Positions 54,955 to 64,000 of a stretch of 64,000 nucleotides of DNA are shown piece by piece. Under the pieces are notes generated by a model. The model was not told the origin of the DNA. It saw only the letters and a list, made by a program, of their open reading frames with translations, and made no database searches. Position 1 is the first letter of the stretch, and every line of letters begins with the position of its first letter. The position numbers and the translations under genes were made by a program. The DNA comes from Deinococcus ficus (GTDB lineage Bacteria; Deinococcota; Deinococci; Deinococcales; Deinococcaceae): NCBI RefSeq assembly GCF_003444775.1, contig NZ_CP021081.1:2158001-2222000 (forward strand), in the 5' to 3' direction.

Positions 54955-55101
54955 GTCGCCTGCCAGTATAGGAAGCCTTTCATACAGGGTTATGACGCGC
55001 CCCGCGCCGCCCTGGCCCGGCCCGGGCAGGCCGCCCTTTCTGAGGGCGTGGTGTGCGGCTGCTCACGCCCGCACGGCAGGGCGGACGGTACACTCGCCCG
55101 C

Positions 55102-57066
55102 GTGAAGGGCAGGAACACGCGCATCCCTCAGAGCACCACTCCCACCCCAGGCCACCCCGCCCCCCGCCGGGTGGCCTGGCGCCGGGCCTGGGTCCTGGGC
55201 GCGCTGCTCGTCGGCTCGGCGCTGGCGGCCGCGTCGGCCCGCACCGTGGCCATCGGTGGCGTGGTGCAGAGCGCCGGGGTGGCCTCCCGCATGAATGGCG
55301 CCGCCGAGCTGCTGGCGGTGTGGACCCTGCCGCGCCTGGGCGTCAGCGTGCGCAACGACGCCAGTGACCTGCGCCTGCAACTCCCGGGCCGGGAACTGCG
55401 CTGGCGGCCCGGCACCGGCTGGCAGGCGCTGGGCTTCGCGCCGCTGGGCACGCCCCTGAACGCCCTGCCCGCCCCGCAGATCCTGAACGGCAGCCTGCAC
55501 GTGGCCCTGGACGCCCTGCGGGTCCTGGGCGTGCGGGTGATCGCGGACACGCCCACCCTGCTGGACTTCGCCGCGCCGACCGCCCAGGGCGACACCCTGC
55601 CGCCCTCCGCGGACCTCGCGCCCGTGGCGGGCACGCCGGCCGTGCCGCCCAGGGCCACGGTACCTGCGCCTGCACCCTCGCCCGCGCCCACCCCGGCGCC
55701 CGTCACGCCCACGCCGACCCCGGTGACCCCCACGGCCCCCACCGGACCGGCCCTGACGGTCGTGCGCGTCAGCCGCACGCTGTACCGCACGGTGGAGGTG
55801 CAGCGCGTCGTGCTGGAACTCAGCGGCCCGGCCGCGCACACCGTCACACGCGAACAGAACGGCCTGAGCATCACCCTGCCGGGCGTCAGCGCGGGCAGCA
55901 GCAGCCAGACCCTGCCGTCCGGCGACACGCTGAGCGTCACCGCCGGCGCGCAGGGCGCCCGCGTCACGCTCGGCACCGGCGGCGGCCGCAGCGAGATCTT
56001 CACCCTGGACGACCCGCACCGCGTGGTGATCGACACCACCACCTACACCGACACCCGCGTGCCGCCCCCCGTGAACCCCGACGCCCTCCCCGCCGGCATC
56101 ACCTACCGGCAGACCGGGCGGCTGCACCTGCTGAGCTTCGACCCGCAGAAATTCCAGCCCCGGGTCGTGACCGCCCCGCAGGGCAAGCTCACGGACGTCG
56201 CGCAGCTCGTGAAAAGCGTGGGCGGCGTGGCCGGCGTGAACGGCGGGTACTTCGACCCCGGCAGCGCCCTCCCGGTGGACTTCGTGGCCGTGGGCGGCCT
56301 GATGACCGCCGGCAGCCTGGAAAAACGCGGCACGCTGGCCTTCACCTCGCAGGGCGACGCGCTGTTCGGGTACCCCCGCCCCCGCTACTTCCTTCAGGGG
56401 GCGTTCGGGCAGGTGATGGTGAACGCCGTGCGCGCCTCCCCCAACCCGGGCCTGCTCACCGCGTTCGTCGGGGACGGCCGCACCAGCGTGGGCGCCGACA
56501 CCCTCACCACGCTGTACGTGCAGCCCGGCGCCACCAGCGTCCAGCGGGCCTTCACGGGCGTCGTCACCCCACCCACCGGCGTGCTGGCCTTCACCTTCGA
56601 CCCCGCCCGGTACCCGCAGCTGCCCCGCGCGGCCGGCCAGCCCCTGACCGTCAGCCTGAACTACCAGGCGCACGACCAGCCGTGGGAAACGGCCGTGGAC
56701 GCCCTGAGCGCCGGCCCGATGATGGTTCAGGCCGGGAAGGTCGTGATCGACCCGCGCCGCGAGGACTTCAACACCCTGGAAGGCGTGTGGCGGCCCACCC
56801 GGCAGGTGGCGTTCGGGCTGCTGTCCGGCCAGCCGACCATCGCGTACTTCGAACACGGCACCCCCGAAGCCTTCGCCGCGGCCCTGGCCGGCGCCGGTTT
56901 CCGCGACGCGGTGCGGCTGGACAGCGGCAGCAGCGCCACCGCGTACCTCTCCGGCGGGTACCTGAACCTCGGCGGGTACCTGAACACCGTCTGGAGCCGC
57001 CCCGTCGCCAACGCCATCGTGTTCGTCCCCAGAGACAGCGCGAAAGACAGCGTCGCGCGGAAATAA
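55102..57066 (+). CDS. Exported phosphodiester glycosidase-family protein with AMIN domain
   Basis: 654 aa from GTG 55102, with TACACT 7 nt upstream. An N-terminal membrane/signal segment ([17 protein letters not shown]), then a copper-amine-oxidase-N-like region (60-150), a Pro/Thr-rich linker (180-215), an AMIN-like domain ([18 protein letters not shown]) and a C-terminal NAGPA domain ([33 protein letters not shown]). Probably acts on cell-wall glycans or exopolysaccharide. Confidence 0.88.
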   Translation: MKGRNTRIPQSTTPTPGHPAPRRVAWRRAWVLGALLVGSALAAASARTVAIGGVVQSAGVASRMNGAAELLAVWTLPRLGVSVRNDASDLRLQLPGRELRWRPGTGWQALGFAPLGTPLNALPAPQILNGSLHVALDALRVLGVRVIADTPTLLDFAAPTAQGDTLPPSADLAPVAGTPAVPPRATVPAPAPSPAPTPAPVTPTPTPVTPTAPTGPALTVVRVSRTLYRTVEVQRVVLELSGPAAHTVTREQNGLSITLPGVSAGSSSQTLPSGDTLSVTAGAQGARVTLGTGGGRSEIFTLDDPHRVVIDTTTYTDTRVPPPVNPDALPAGITYRQTGRLHLLSFDPQKFQPRVVTAPQGKLTDVAQLVKSVGGVAGVNGGYFDPGSALPVDFVAVGGLMTAGSLEKRGTLAFTSQGDALFGYPRPRYFLQGAFGQVMVNAVRASPNPGLLTAFVGDGRTSVGADTLTTLYVQPGATSVQRAFTGVVTPPTGVLAFTFDPARYPQLPRAAGQPLTVSLNYQAHDQPWETAVDALSAGPMMVQAGKVVIDPRREDFNTLEGVWRPTRQVAFGLLSGQPTIAYFEHGTPEAFAAALAGAGFRDAVRLDSGSSATAYLSGGYLNLGGYLNTVWSRPVANAIVFVPRDSAKDSVARK

Positions 57067-57084
57067 CCGCCAGAGGTCAGGGCG

Positions 57085-57810
57085 TCAGGCCGACGTGGAC
57101 AGGGCGAGCAGGGCGCCGACCTCGTCGAGATTCGCGGCCACGGCCGCCGCACCGAGCCGACGGGCCCGGTCCTGCACCCTTGGGTGCGGGTGAACGAGGA
57201 AGGCTGGCAGGCCGACCTTCACGGCGCCTTCCACGTCGTGCGTGGGCGAGTCCCCGACGTACACACCCCCGCCGGCCGGAAGCTCGAGCCGGTCCAGCAT
57301 GGCCTGGAAAGGCCGCGGATGGGGTTTCAGGTGGCCGGTTTCCCCCGCGATGACGATGACGTCGAAGGGCTGCTCGGGAAAGCAGGCGTGAATCCGGGCA
57401 CGCTGCGCGGGGCCGTCGTAGGCGTTGCTGAGCAGGGCCAGCGGCACCCCCCGGGCGCGCAGGGCGGTCAGGAGGTCGGCCGCGCCGGGCATAGGCACGG
57501 TCGCGCGGAGCAGAGCCTGCGTGTAGAGATGCAGGTGGCCGGGCGTGCAGGTCACCCCGCAGGCGTTCAGGGTGCGTCCCAGCCGCTCCTCATCCATGTG
57601 CAGCGGGTCACCGAGGCCCGCCTCCACGCGGGCGTGGAAGGCCATGATCTCGTCCACGGCGCGCGTCAGGAACTCCCCGAACGGCGTGCTCAAAGCGCAG
57701 TGGGCGTGGAGATCCCGCAGGGCCGCGGTATCGGCCTGCACGTAATCGGTGAGGGTGCCGTCGAAGTCGAAGGCGACAAACCGCAGCCCGGCGGGGTCCA
57801 GGCTGTTCAA
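57085..57810 (-). CDS. HAD-superfamily hydrolase
   Basis: 241 aa from TTG 57810, which overlaps the stop of the exonuclease gene (TTGA). [15 protein letters not shown] is motif [14 protein letters not shown] motif [16 protein letters not shown] and [14 protein letters not shown] motifs III/IV. Substrate unknown. The TTG start is inferred from coupling. Confidence 0.87.
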   Translation of the reverse strand: MNSLDPAGLRFVAFDFDGTLTDYVQADTAALRDLHAHCALSTPFGEFLTRAVDEIMAFHARVEAGLGDPLHMDEERLGRTLNACGVTCTPGHLHLYTQALLRATVPMPGAADLLTALRARGVPLALLSNAYDGPAQRARIHACFPEQPFDVIVIAGETGHLKPHPRPFQAMLDRLELPAGGGVYVGDSPTHDVEGAVKVGLPAFLVHPHPRVQDRARRLGAAAVAANLDEVGALLALSTSA

Positions 57811-58358
57811 GCCTGCACGGCGAGAAGCTCCATGAGTTGCAAGTAAGCCTGCGCGGTGACCTGCACGTCCCCGAAACTGCGGTGCCGGCCGCCGGGCGCG
57901 AAGGTCAATCCCAGGCGTTCGGCGAGCACGGAGAGGTTGTGGGCGCGTTCTTTCGGGAAGGCGCGGCGGGAGAGTTTCACGGTGCAGAGTTCCGCCGCGG
58001 GGTTCCATTCGAGGCCCAGGCGGCGGGCGTTGGCGCGCATGAAGCCGCCGTCGAAGCCGATGTTGTGCGCGACGACGGCGCGGCCGCCCACCCAGTCCAG
58101 GAAGTCCGGGAGGACCTCGCCGATGGTGGGGGCGTCGCGGACCATCTCGTCGGTGATGCCGTGCACGCGCTGAGCATGCCAGGGGATGCGCATGGGGGCG
58201 CCGTCCGGGGTGGTGGGGCGGACCAGGGTCTCGTACTTCAGGTGCTCGGCCACGGCGCCGTTCACGACGCGTACCGCGCCGATTTCCACCACGGCGTCCT
58301 TTTCCGGGGACAGGCCGGTGGTTTCCAGGTCGAACACGACGATCTCGGTGGCGCTCAC
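57807..58358 (-). CDS. 3'-5' exonuclease, DNA polymerase III epsilon-like
   Basis: 183 aa from GTG 58358, with TACGCT 6 nt upstream. DEDDh motifs: [39 protein letters not shown]. Stand-alone DnaQ-like; may proofread, or process RNA/DNA ends in repair. Confidence 0.9.
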   Translation of the reverse strand: MSATEIVVFDLETTGLSPEKDAVVEIGAVRVVNGAVAEHLKYETLVRPTTPDGAPMRIPWHAQRVHGITDEMVRDAPTIGEVLPDFLDWVGGRAVVAHNIGFDGGFMRANARRLGLEWNPAAELCTVKLSRRAFPKERAHNLSVLAERLGLTFAPGGRHRSFGDVQVTAQAYLQLMELLAVQA

Positions 58359-58477
58359 CCGTTCAGCGTAGCGCGAAGGGCCGGGGCGGGGCCCGCCGGG
58401 CCTGCTTGCAGGGACCGGACCAATTGACGTCCGCACCACTGCCCGCTTTGGCAGGGGGTGTTAAGCTGCGCGGCTGT

Positions 58478-59665
<1,188 letters not shown>

Positions 59666-59829
59666 CCGGGCACGCCGGTGAGCCGGCTGTTCCCCAATGC
59701 GTCGGGCGCTGACGGGCAGGTCCCCGTTTCCTGGTTAGGGCTTTCTGGCACATTTCCTCTTCTTTATCGTTCGTCAGGAGTGCGTGGCGGGCTCTTGCAG
59801 GCGCGCTGGACTCCTTCATACCGTGGCGT

Positions 59830-61299
59830 ATGACGACCTCCCACTGGGCACTGCCGATGCCGACCTTCGAGCCGCTGGACCGCGACGTGCAGGTGGACGT
59901 CGTGGTGGTGGGCGGCGGGGTGGCCGGGCTGACCACGGCTGTCCTGCTGGCGCAGGCGGGACGGTCGGTGGTGCTGCTGGAACGGAACGAGCTGGGCAGC
60001 GGGGAGACGACCCGCACGTCCGCGCAGCTCACGGCCAGCCTGGACACCCGGTACTACGAACTGGCCGATCTGCACGGGCCGGAGCGGACGGCGCTGATCG
60101 CGCGGAGCCACACCGAGGCCATCGGGCAGATCGAGCGGCTGGTGCAGGAGGGGGGCATCGAGTGCGGGTTCCGGCGGGTGCCGGGGTATCTGTTCGCTCC
60201 GGCCGGGCGGGAGGCCGAGCTGGAGCGGGAGCTGGAGGCGATGCGGGCGGCCGGGCTGGACGTGCGGATGACGGCGCCGTCGCCCGGCACCCGGAACCTG
60301 GGGCCGTGCCTGCGGCTGGAGGCCCAGGCGGCCTTTCACCCTGCGCGGTACCTGGTCGGGCTGGCGCGGCTGGCGGTGGGCCTGGGCGTGCGGATTCACA
60401 CGAGGTCGTTCGTGACGGAGTACGGCGAGGAGGGCGTGACCACGGAGCGGGGGCCGCGGGTGCGCAGCGAGCAGGTGGTCCTGGCGACGAACGTGCCGGT
60501 GGCGGACCGCGTGAGGTTCGCGGCGCGGCTGGAGCCGTACCGGACGTACGCCCTGACGCTGGAGCTGACCGGGCCGGTCGAGGAGGCGCACTGGTGGGAC
60601 ACGCTGGACCCCTACCATTACGTGCGGCCGGACGGGGACGTGCTGCTGGTGGGCGGGGAGGATCACGTGGTGGGCCGCGCGGACGACGCGGACGACCGCT
60701 ACGACCGGCTGGAGGCCTGGGCGCGGGAGCGCTTCCCGGTGGGGGCGCGGCGCGAGGCGTGGTCCGGGCAGGTGGAGAACACCCCGGACGGCGTCGCCTA
60801 CCTGGGCCGGGCGGGGGCCGGGTACGTGATCACCGGGGACAACGGCAACGGCCTGACCTACGGCACCATCGGGGCGATGCTGGTCCGGGACCTGATCACC
60901 GGGCGGGAAAGCGCCTGGGCGGAGGTGTACGACCCGGAGCGGCTGCCGCGCGGGAACCGGGGGGCGTGGCTGCGCGAGGGCCTGAACGCCATGTCGCACC
61001 TGCGGGAGTGGCTGACGCCCGGGGAGGACCTGGCGGATCTCGGGCCGGGCGAGGGCGTGGTGGTGCGCCGCGGCCTGCAGAAGATTGCCGTGTACCGGGA
61101 CGAGGCGGGAACGCTGCACCCGAGAAGCGCGGTGTGCACGCACCTGGGGTGCGTGGTGCACTGGAACTCGTCGGAGCGCAGCTGGGACTGCCCGTGCCAC
61201 GGGTCGCGGTTCGCGCCGTCCGGGGAGGTGCTGCACGGCCCGGCGCCGGAGCCGCTGGCGGAGGTCACGGACTTCCAGGCGGAGGTGGACCGGCCCTGA
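59830..61299 (+). CDS. FAD-dependent oxidoreductase with C-terminal Rieske domain
   Basis: 489 aa. VDVVVVGGGVAGLTTAVLLA is the FAD dinucleotide fold; GVAYLGRAGAGYVITGDNG the C-terminal FAD contact. Residues 420-489 are a Rieske [2Fe-2S] domain with CTHLGC and CPCHGSRF. A DadA-like amine oxidase fused to an electron-transfer module. TACCGT lies 5 nt before ATG. Substrate unknown. Confidence 0.93.
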   Translation: MTTSHWALPMPTFEPLDRDVQVDVVVVGGGVAGLTTAVLLAQAGRSVVLLERNELGSGETTRTSAQLTASLDTRYYELADLHGPERTALIARSHTEAIGQIERLVQEGGIECGFRRVPGYLFAPAGREAELERELEAMRAAGLDVRMTAPSPGTRNLGPCLRLEAQAAFHPARYLVGLARLAVGLGVRIHTRSFVTEYGEEGVTTERGPRVRSEQVVLATNVPVADRVRFAARLEPYRTYALTLELTGPVEEAHWWDTLDPYHYVRPDGDVLLVGGEDHVVGRADDADDRYDRLEAWARERFPVGARREAWSGQVENTPDGVAYLGRAGAGYVITGDNGNGLTYGTIGAMLVRDLITGRESAWAEVYDPERLPRGNRGAWLREGLNAMSHLREWLTPGEDLADLGPGEGVVVRRGLQKIAVYRDEAGTLHPRSAVCTHLGCVVHWNSSERSWDCPCHGSRFAPSGEVLHGPAPEPLAEVTDFQAEVDRP

Positions 61300-61308
61300 G
61301 CGGCCGGG

Positions 61309-62232
61309 TCAGTACGTCCGGCTCGGGTCCACGCGGCCCGGGGGTTCGTGGCCCTGGTCGAGGTCCAGGATGAAGTCGCGGGTGAGGCGGGCGCCGCGGT
61401 GCAGCAGGTCGCCGGTGCTGCTGGCGATGTGCGGCGTGAGGATCACGTTCTCGCGGGTCCACAGGGGGTGGTCCCCGGGCAGGGGTTCCGGATCGGTGAC
61501 GTCCAGGGCCGCGCCGCCCAGGTGCCCGCCGTCCAGGGCGGCGAGCAGGGCGTCCTGGTCGATCAGGGTGCCGCGGCCGACGTTGCACAGCCAGGCGCCG
61601 GGCTTCAGCAGGGCCAGGGTGTCGGCGTTCACGATGTGCTGCGTGTCGGGCGTGCTGGGCAGCAGCAGGATCACCCAGTCGGCCAGGGCCAGCAGGCGGT
61701 CGCGTTCCTCGCGGGGGGTGGCGCTGCGGATGGTGTGCACGTCCGCGCCGAACGGGCGGAGCAGGCCGTCCAGTTCCCGGCCGATGTGCCCGTAGCCCCA
61801 CAGGACCACCTGCCGGCCGTCCAGGGTGGTCAGGCCGCTGTCCGGCAGCCGGGTAACGGGGGTGGGCGCGGCCCAGGTGCGGGCGTGCTGCGCGTCGCGG
61901 TACGCGTGCAGGCGGCGGCTGGCGGACAGCATCAGGCTGACGGCGTGCACCGCGACCGCGCGGTCGTGCAGGCGGCTGGCGTTGAACAGGGCCACGCCGG
62001 GCGGCAGCTGCCCCTGCACATGGTCGATCCCGGCGGTCAGCGTGAGCAGCCAGGACAGGCCGGGGCGGGCGGCCAGCTGCGCCCTCACCTGGGGGGGCGC
62101 GAACCACAGTACGGCGCCGTCGGCGGGGCCGTCCGGGACGTGCTCCCGGGTGTAGAACCCGAAGGTGGCGCCGGGCACGCCCTCGTCGGCCAGGGCGCGG
62201 AAGTCAGGAAGGTCCGGCAGAAGGACGTGCAT
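61309..62232 (-). CDS. D-isomer specific 2-hydroxyacid dehydrogenase
   Basis: 307 aa. VVLWGYGHIGRELDGLLRPF is the NAD fold (G-x-G-x-x-G); LCNVGRGTLIDQDALL and TPHIASSTGDLLHRG carry the catalytic Arg/Glu/His regions. Substrate unknown. It overlaps the upstream GNAT gene by 29 nt. Confidence 0.9.
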   Translation of the reverse strand: MHVLLPDLPDFRALADEGVPGATFGFYTREHVPDGPADGAVLWFAPPQVRAQLAARPGLSWLLTLTAGIDHVQGQLPPGVALFNASRLHDRAVAVHAVSLMLSASRRLHAYRDAQHARTWAAPTPVTRLPDSGLTTLDGRQVVLWGYGHIGRELDGLLRPFGADVHTIRSATPREERDRLLALADWVILLLPSTPDTQHIVNADTLALLKPGAWLCNVGRGTLIDQDALLAALDGGHLGGAALDVTDPEPLPGDHPLWTRENVILTPHIASSTGDLLHRGARLTRDFILDLDQGHEPPGRVDPSRTY

Positions 62233-62779
62233 TCAGCCATTCTGCCCGAAGGATCTCCATGTGCACGTCCGTGCGGTGCAGCTGCTCGTAGCGGCCCACC
62301 TCGCGGAACCCGCAGGCCAGGAAGGCCCGCTGCGCGCGGCGGTTGTGGCCGAAGGTGGTGAGCCGCACGCGTTCCAGCGGTTCCTCGCGCACGCGAAAGG
62401 CCCACTGCAGCAGGGCGTGCACCGCCTCGCGGCCGTAGCCGTGGCCCCACAGGTCCTTCAGGCCGATCATGACGCCCAGTGTGGCGCGGGTGGGCCGGGC
62501 GGGCGGGGCGGGCCGCAGGTCGTACAGTTCGGCGCTGCCGATCAGCTGCCCGCGTTCGTTCAGGATGCCGAACCCGGCGCGTTCCCCGCTTTTCTCCTCG
62601 TCCTGCATGACGCGCCGGAACAGCCACTCCGGCAGGCGGATGGGCCGGGCGTCGTTCCAGTCGGCGAGCTCCCGGTCGCGGAAGAAGCCGTGCAGGGTGC
62701 GCCACTCGGCCGGCGTGAAGGCCGTGACGGGTTTCAGGGCCACGCGCTCCCAGCGGGAGACCACGTCGTCCGGGGTCAT
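62204..62779 (-). CDS. RimJ/RimL-like GNAT acetyltransferase
   Basis: 191 aa. ATLGVMIGLKDLWGHGYGREAVHALLQWAF is typical: the acetyl-CoA loop is GHGYGREA, and NRRAQRAFLACGFREVG the C-terminal motif. Starts inside the stop of the upstream gene (ATGA). Confidence 0.91.
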   Translation of the reverse strand: MTPDDVVSRWERVALKPVTAFTPAEWRTLHGFFRDRELADWNDARPIRLPEWLFRRVMQDEEKSGERAGFGILNERGQLIGSAELYDLRPAPPARPTRATLGVMIGLKDLWGHGYGREAVHALLQWAFRVREEPLERVRLTTFGHNRRAQRAFLACGFREVGRYEQLHRTDVHMEILRAEWLNARPSAGPS

Positions 62780-63828
62780 GCGGGCGCCGCCGGGGGGGCG
62801 AAGGTGCCCAGGGCCCGGGTCACGTCCCGACTGAGGCGTTCGAGGTGAAAGGCGTCCCCCTCGGCGCGCTGCACGTCACCGGTGCGGGGGTCCACGACCA
62901 GCAGGGCCAGCACGCGCCCCCCCGCGGCGCGCAGGGACACGGCGGGGTGGCCGGCCAGCGCGGCCCGGTCCGCCTCGGGCAGCAGCGCCCAGGCGGGGTC
63001 GGCGGGCGTGACGCCCAGGTGAGCGCTGGGCAGGTCGTGGCGGCGAAGTTCCTCGTCCAGCCACGCCACGGCGTCCGAATGCCCGGCGATCAGGCCCTGC
63101 TCGATGTGCGGCCGGGGGCGGTTGTACGTGACGGGCCGCCCGTCGCGGCGGCGCAGGTCTCCCCCACCGGCGCGTAGCAGGGCGTGCCCGGCGGCGAGGT
63201 CCCACTCGCTGCGGGGGGACATGGTGAAGGTGGCGTGCAGTTCGCCCGCCGCGATCCGCGCGAGTTTCAGGGCGATGCTGCCGCTGGGGTGCATGCCGGG
63301 CAGGGCGCTGCGGTGCAGTTCCCGGCGGTGCTCGGTGCTGGACACGCTGATCTGGTACGGGGGCGTCACCCTGAGCTGCACGGGCACGCCGGCCTTCCAC
63401 ACGCCCCGGCCCACCACACCCGTGAACAGCTCGTCGGTGGCGGGCGCGTACACCACGCCCAGCACCGGCGCGCCGCGCACGCACAGGCCGATGCTGACCG
63501 CGAACCCGGGTTCGCCCTGCGTGAACTCGCGGGTGCCGTCGATGGGGTCGATGATCCACACCCGCTCCCGCGTGAGGCGCTCCGGGCTGTCGGTTTCCTC
63601 CTCGCTGAGCAGGCCGTCGCCGGGGAACGCGGCGTGCAGGCCCGCGACGATCAGCGCGGACGCCTCGCGGTCCGCGGCCGTGACCGGGTCGTCCGCCGAG
63701 GTCTTGTAGTCCACGGTCAGGCCCGCGCTCAGGTGCCGGCGCAGCACGTCCCCGGCGGCGCGGGCCAGGCGCACGGCCACGTCCAGTTCACTGTTCAGGG
63801 CCGCGGGGCCGGGACCGTCAGACGTCAT
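62776..63828 (-). CDS. Inositol monophosphatase/CysQ-family phosphatase
   Basis: 350 aa. TSADDPVTAADREAS, LSEEETDSP, VWIIDPIDGTREFTQG and [12 protein letters not shown] bind the metals and phosphate. The C-terminal 80 residues beyond the IMPase fold are extra. TATGCT 7 nt before ATG 63828 favours this start over upstream codons. Overlaps nth by ATGA. Confidence 0.9.
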   Translation of the reverse strand: MTSDGPGPAALNSELDVAVRLARAAGDVLRRHLSAGLTVDYKTSADDPVTAADREASALIVAGLHAAFPGDGLLSEEETDSPERLTRERVWIIDPIDGTREFTQGEPGFAVSIGLCVRGAPVLGVVYAPATDELFTGVVGRGVWKAGVPVQLRVTPPYQISVSSTEHRRELHRSALPGMHPSGSIALKLARIAAGELHATFTMSPRSEWDLAAGHALLRAGGGDLRRRDGRPVTYNRPRPHIEQGLIAGHSDAVAWLDEELRRHDLPSAHLGVTPADPAWALLPEADRAALAGHPAVSLRAAGGRVLALLVVDPRTGDVQRAEGDAFHLERLSRDVTRALGTFAPPAAPA

Positions 63829-64000
63829 CCCCCCGAGCATACCGGGCGGCCGGGCGTGCCCGCCGTCACCTCCGGTGAGAGCAGCGGCGCGGACGGGCAC
63901 AGGTCCAGCAGCGGGCACGCCGGGCAGCGCGGATTCCGGGGCAGGCAGGTGTGCCGCCCATGCCGGACACCCGCCACGTGCAGCGCCGCCCGCAGCGCCC
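63825..64000 (-). CDS. nth: Endonuclease III, C-terminal part only (5' end outside window)
   Basis: About 58 codons are visible. HVAGVRHGRHTC and the iron-sulfur motif C-X6-C-X2-C-X5-C (CLPRNPRCPACPLLDLCPSA without its end) identify the Nth 4Fe-4S loop. Base-excision repair DNA glycosylase. The catalytic HhH part is off the window. Its stop overlaps the phosphatase start. Confidence 0.85.
   Translation of the reverse strand, partial: ALRAALHVAGVRHGRHTCLPRNPRCPACPLLDLCPSAPLLSPEVTAGTPGRPVCSGG

Noticed and set aside
62776..63918. Longer inositol monophosphatase start at 63918
   Set aside because: The upstream codons overlap the nth iron-sulfur region in another frame; TATGCT sits 7 nt before ATG 63828.

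Overview
The window looks like a chromosome segment of a Deinococcus species. The evidence is high GC with strong third-position G/C, many promoters with a TANNNT -10 box only 5-8 nt before the start codon (leaderless genes), and marker genes such as rsr (Ro60), the futalosine-pathway gene mqnD, mglA/mglB, a DUF805 protein and a YbjN protein. The genus is an inference from gene content; no 16S gene is present.

Layout. 1-2,790: the 5' part of rsr (bacterial Ro60) preceded, on the same strand, by a tight array of eleven tRNA or tRNA-like genes. Five carry a shared inserted module, CCUUGCCC-loop-GGGCCGA, and a sixth carries part of it. The module resembles the Ro60-binding helix of Y RNAs but is closed by a hairpin loop and set inside a tRNA-like body, in three cases inside the anticodon arm. 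This is the most unusual part of the window. 2,783-5,600: a hypothetical gene, glyS with a T-box leader, and a DinB-family gene. 5,697-11,214: glgC, a HelD-like helicase, a small acidic protein, dusA and sodC. 11,289-16,156: acyl-CoA and keto-acid catabolism (acyl-CoA dehydrogenase, methylcrotonyl-CoA carboxylase beta subunit, 3-oxoacid CoA-transferase A/B), with a GNAT pseudogene between. 16,238-31,040: mixed housekeeping and accessory genes including an M3 peptidase, queA with a NYN-domain gene, azlCD, an ArsR/SRPBCC pair, divergent tyrosine phenol-lyase and tryptophanase genes, and a TipA-like regulator. 31,065-42,971: a guanidine exporter under a guanidine-III riboswitch, selO, tRNA-Val/tRNA-Cys, a lipase, ybjN, thrS with a possible attenuator, and assorted enzymes.

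43,162-47,688: an AT-rich 4.5-kb integrative element inserted in a tRNA-Ile(GAU) gene. It is bounded by a perfect 48-bp direct repeat and carries a tyrosine recombinase, a P-loop ATPase of unknown function and a helicase-like ATPase.

47,883-64,000: core genes again: dGTPase, a Nudix hydrolase, ribF, mqnD, an ABC-2 exporter, mglA/mglB, a phosphodiester glycosidase, a DnaQ-like exonuclease, mnmA, a FAD-Rieske oxidoreductase and a tail-to-head overlapping run of four genes ending in the 3' part of nth.

Regulation visible in the sequence includes a T-box (glyS), a guanidine-III riboswitch (sugE), a possible peptide-coupled attenuator (thrS), inverted-repeat operators before the ArsR, MerR, YbjN and carboxylase genes, and strong bidirectional terminators between convergent genes.
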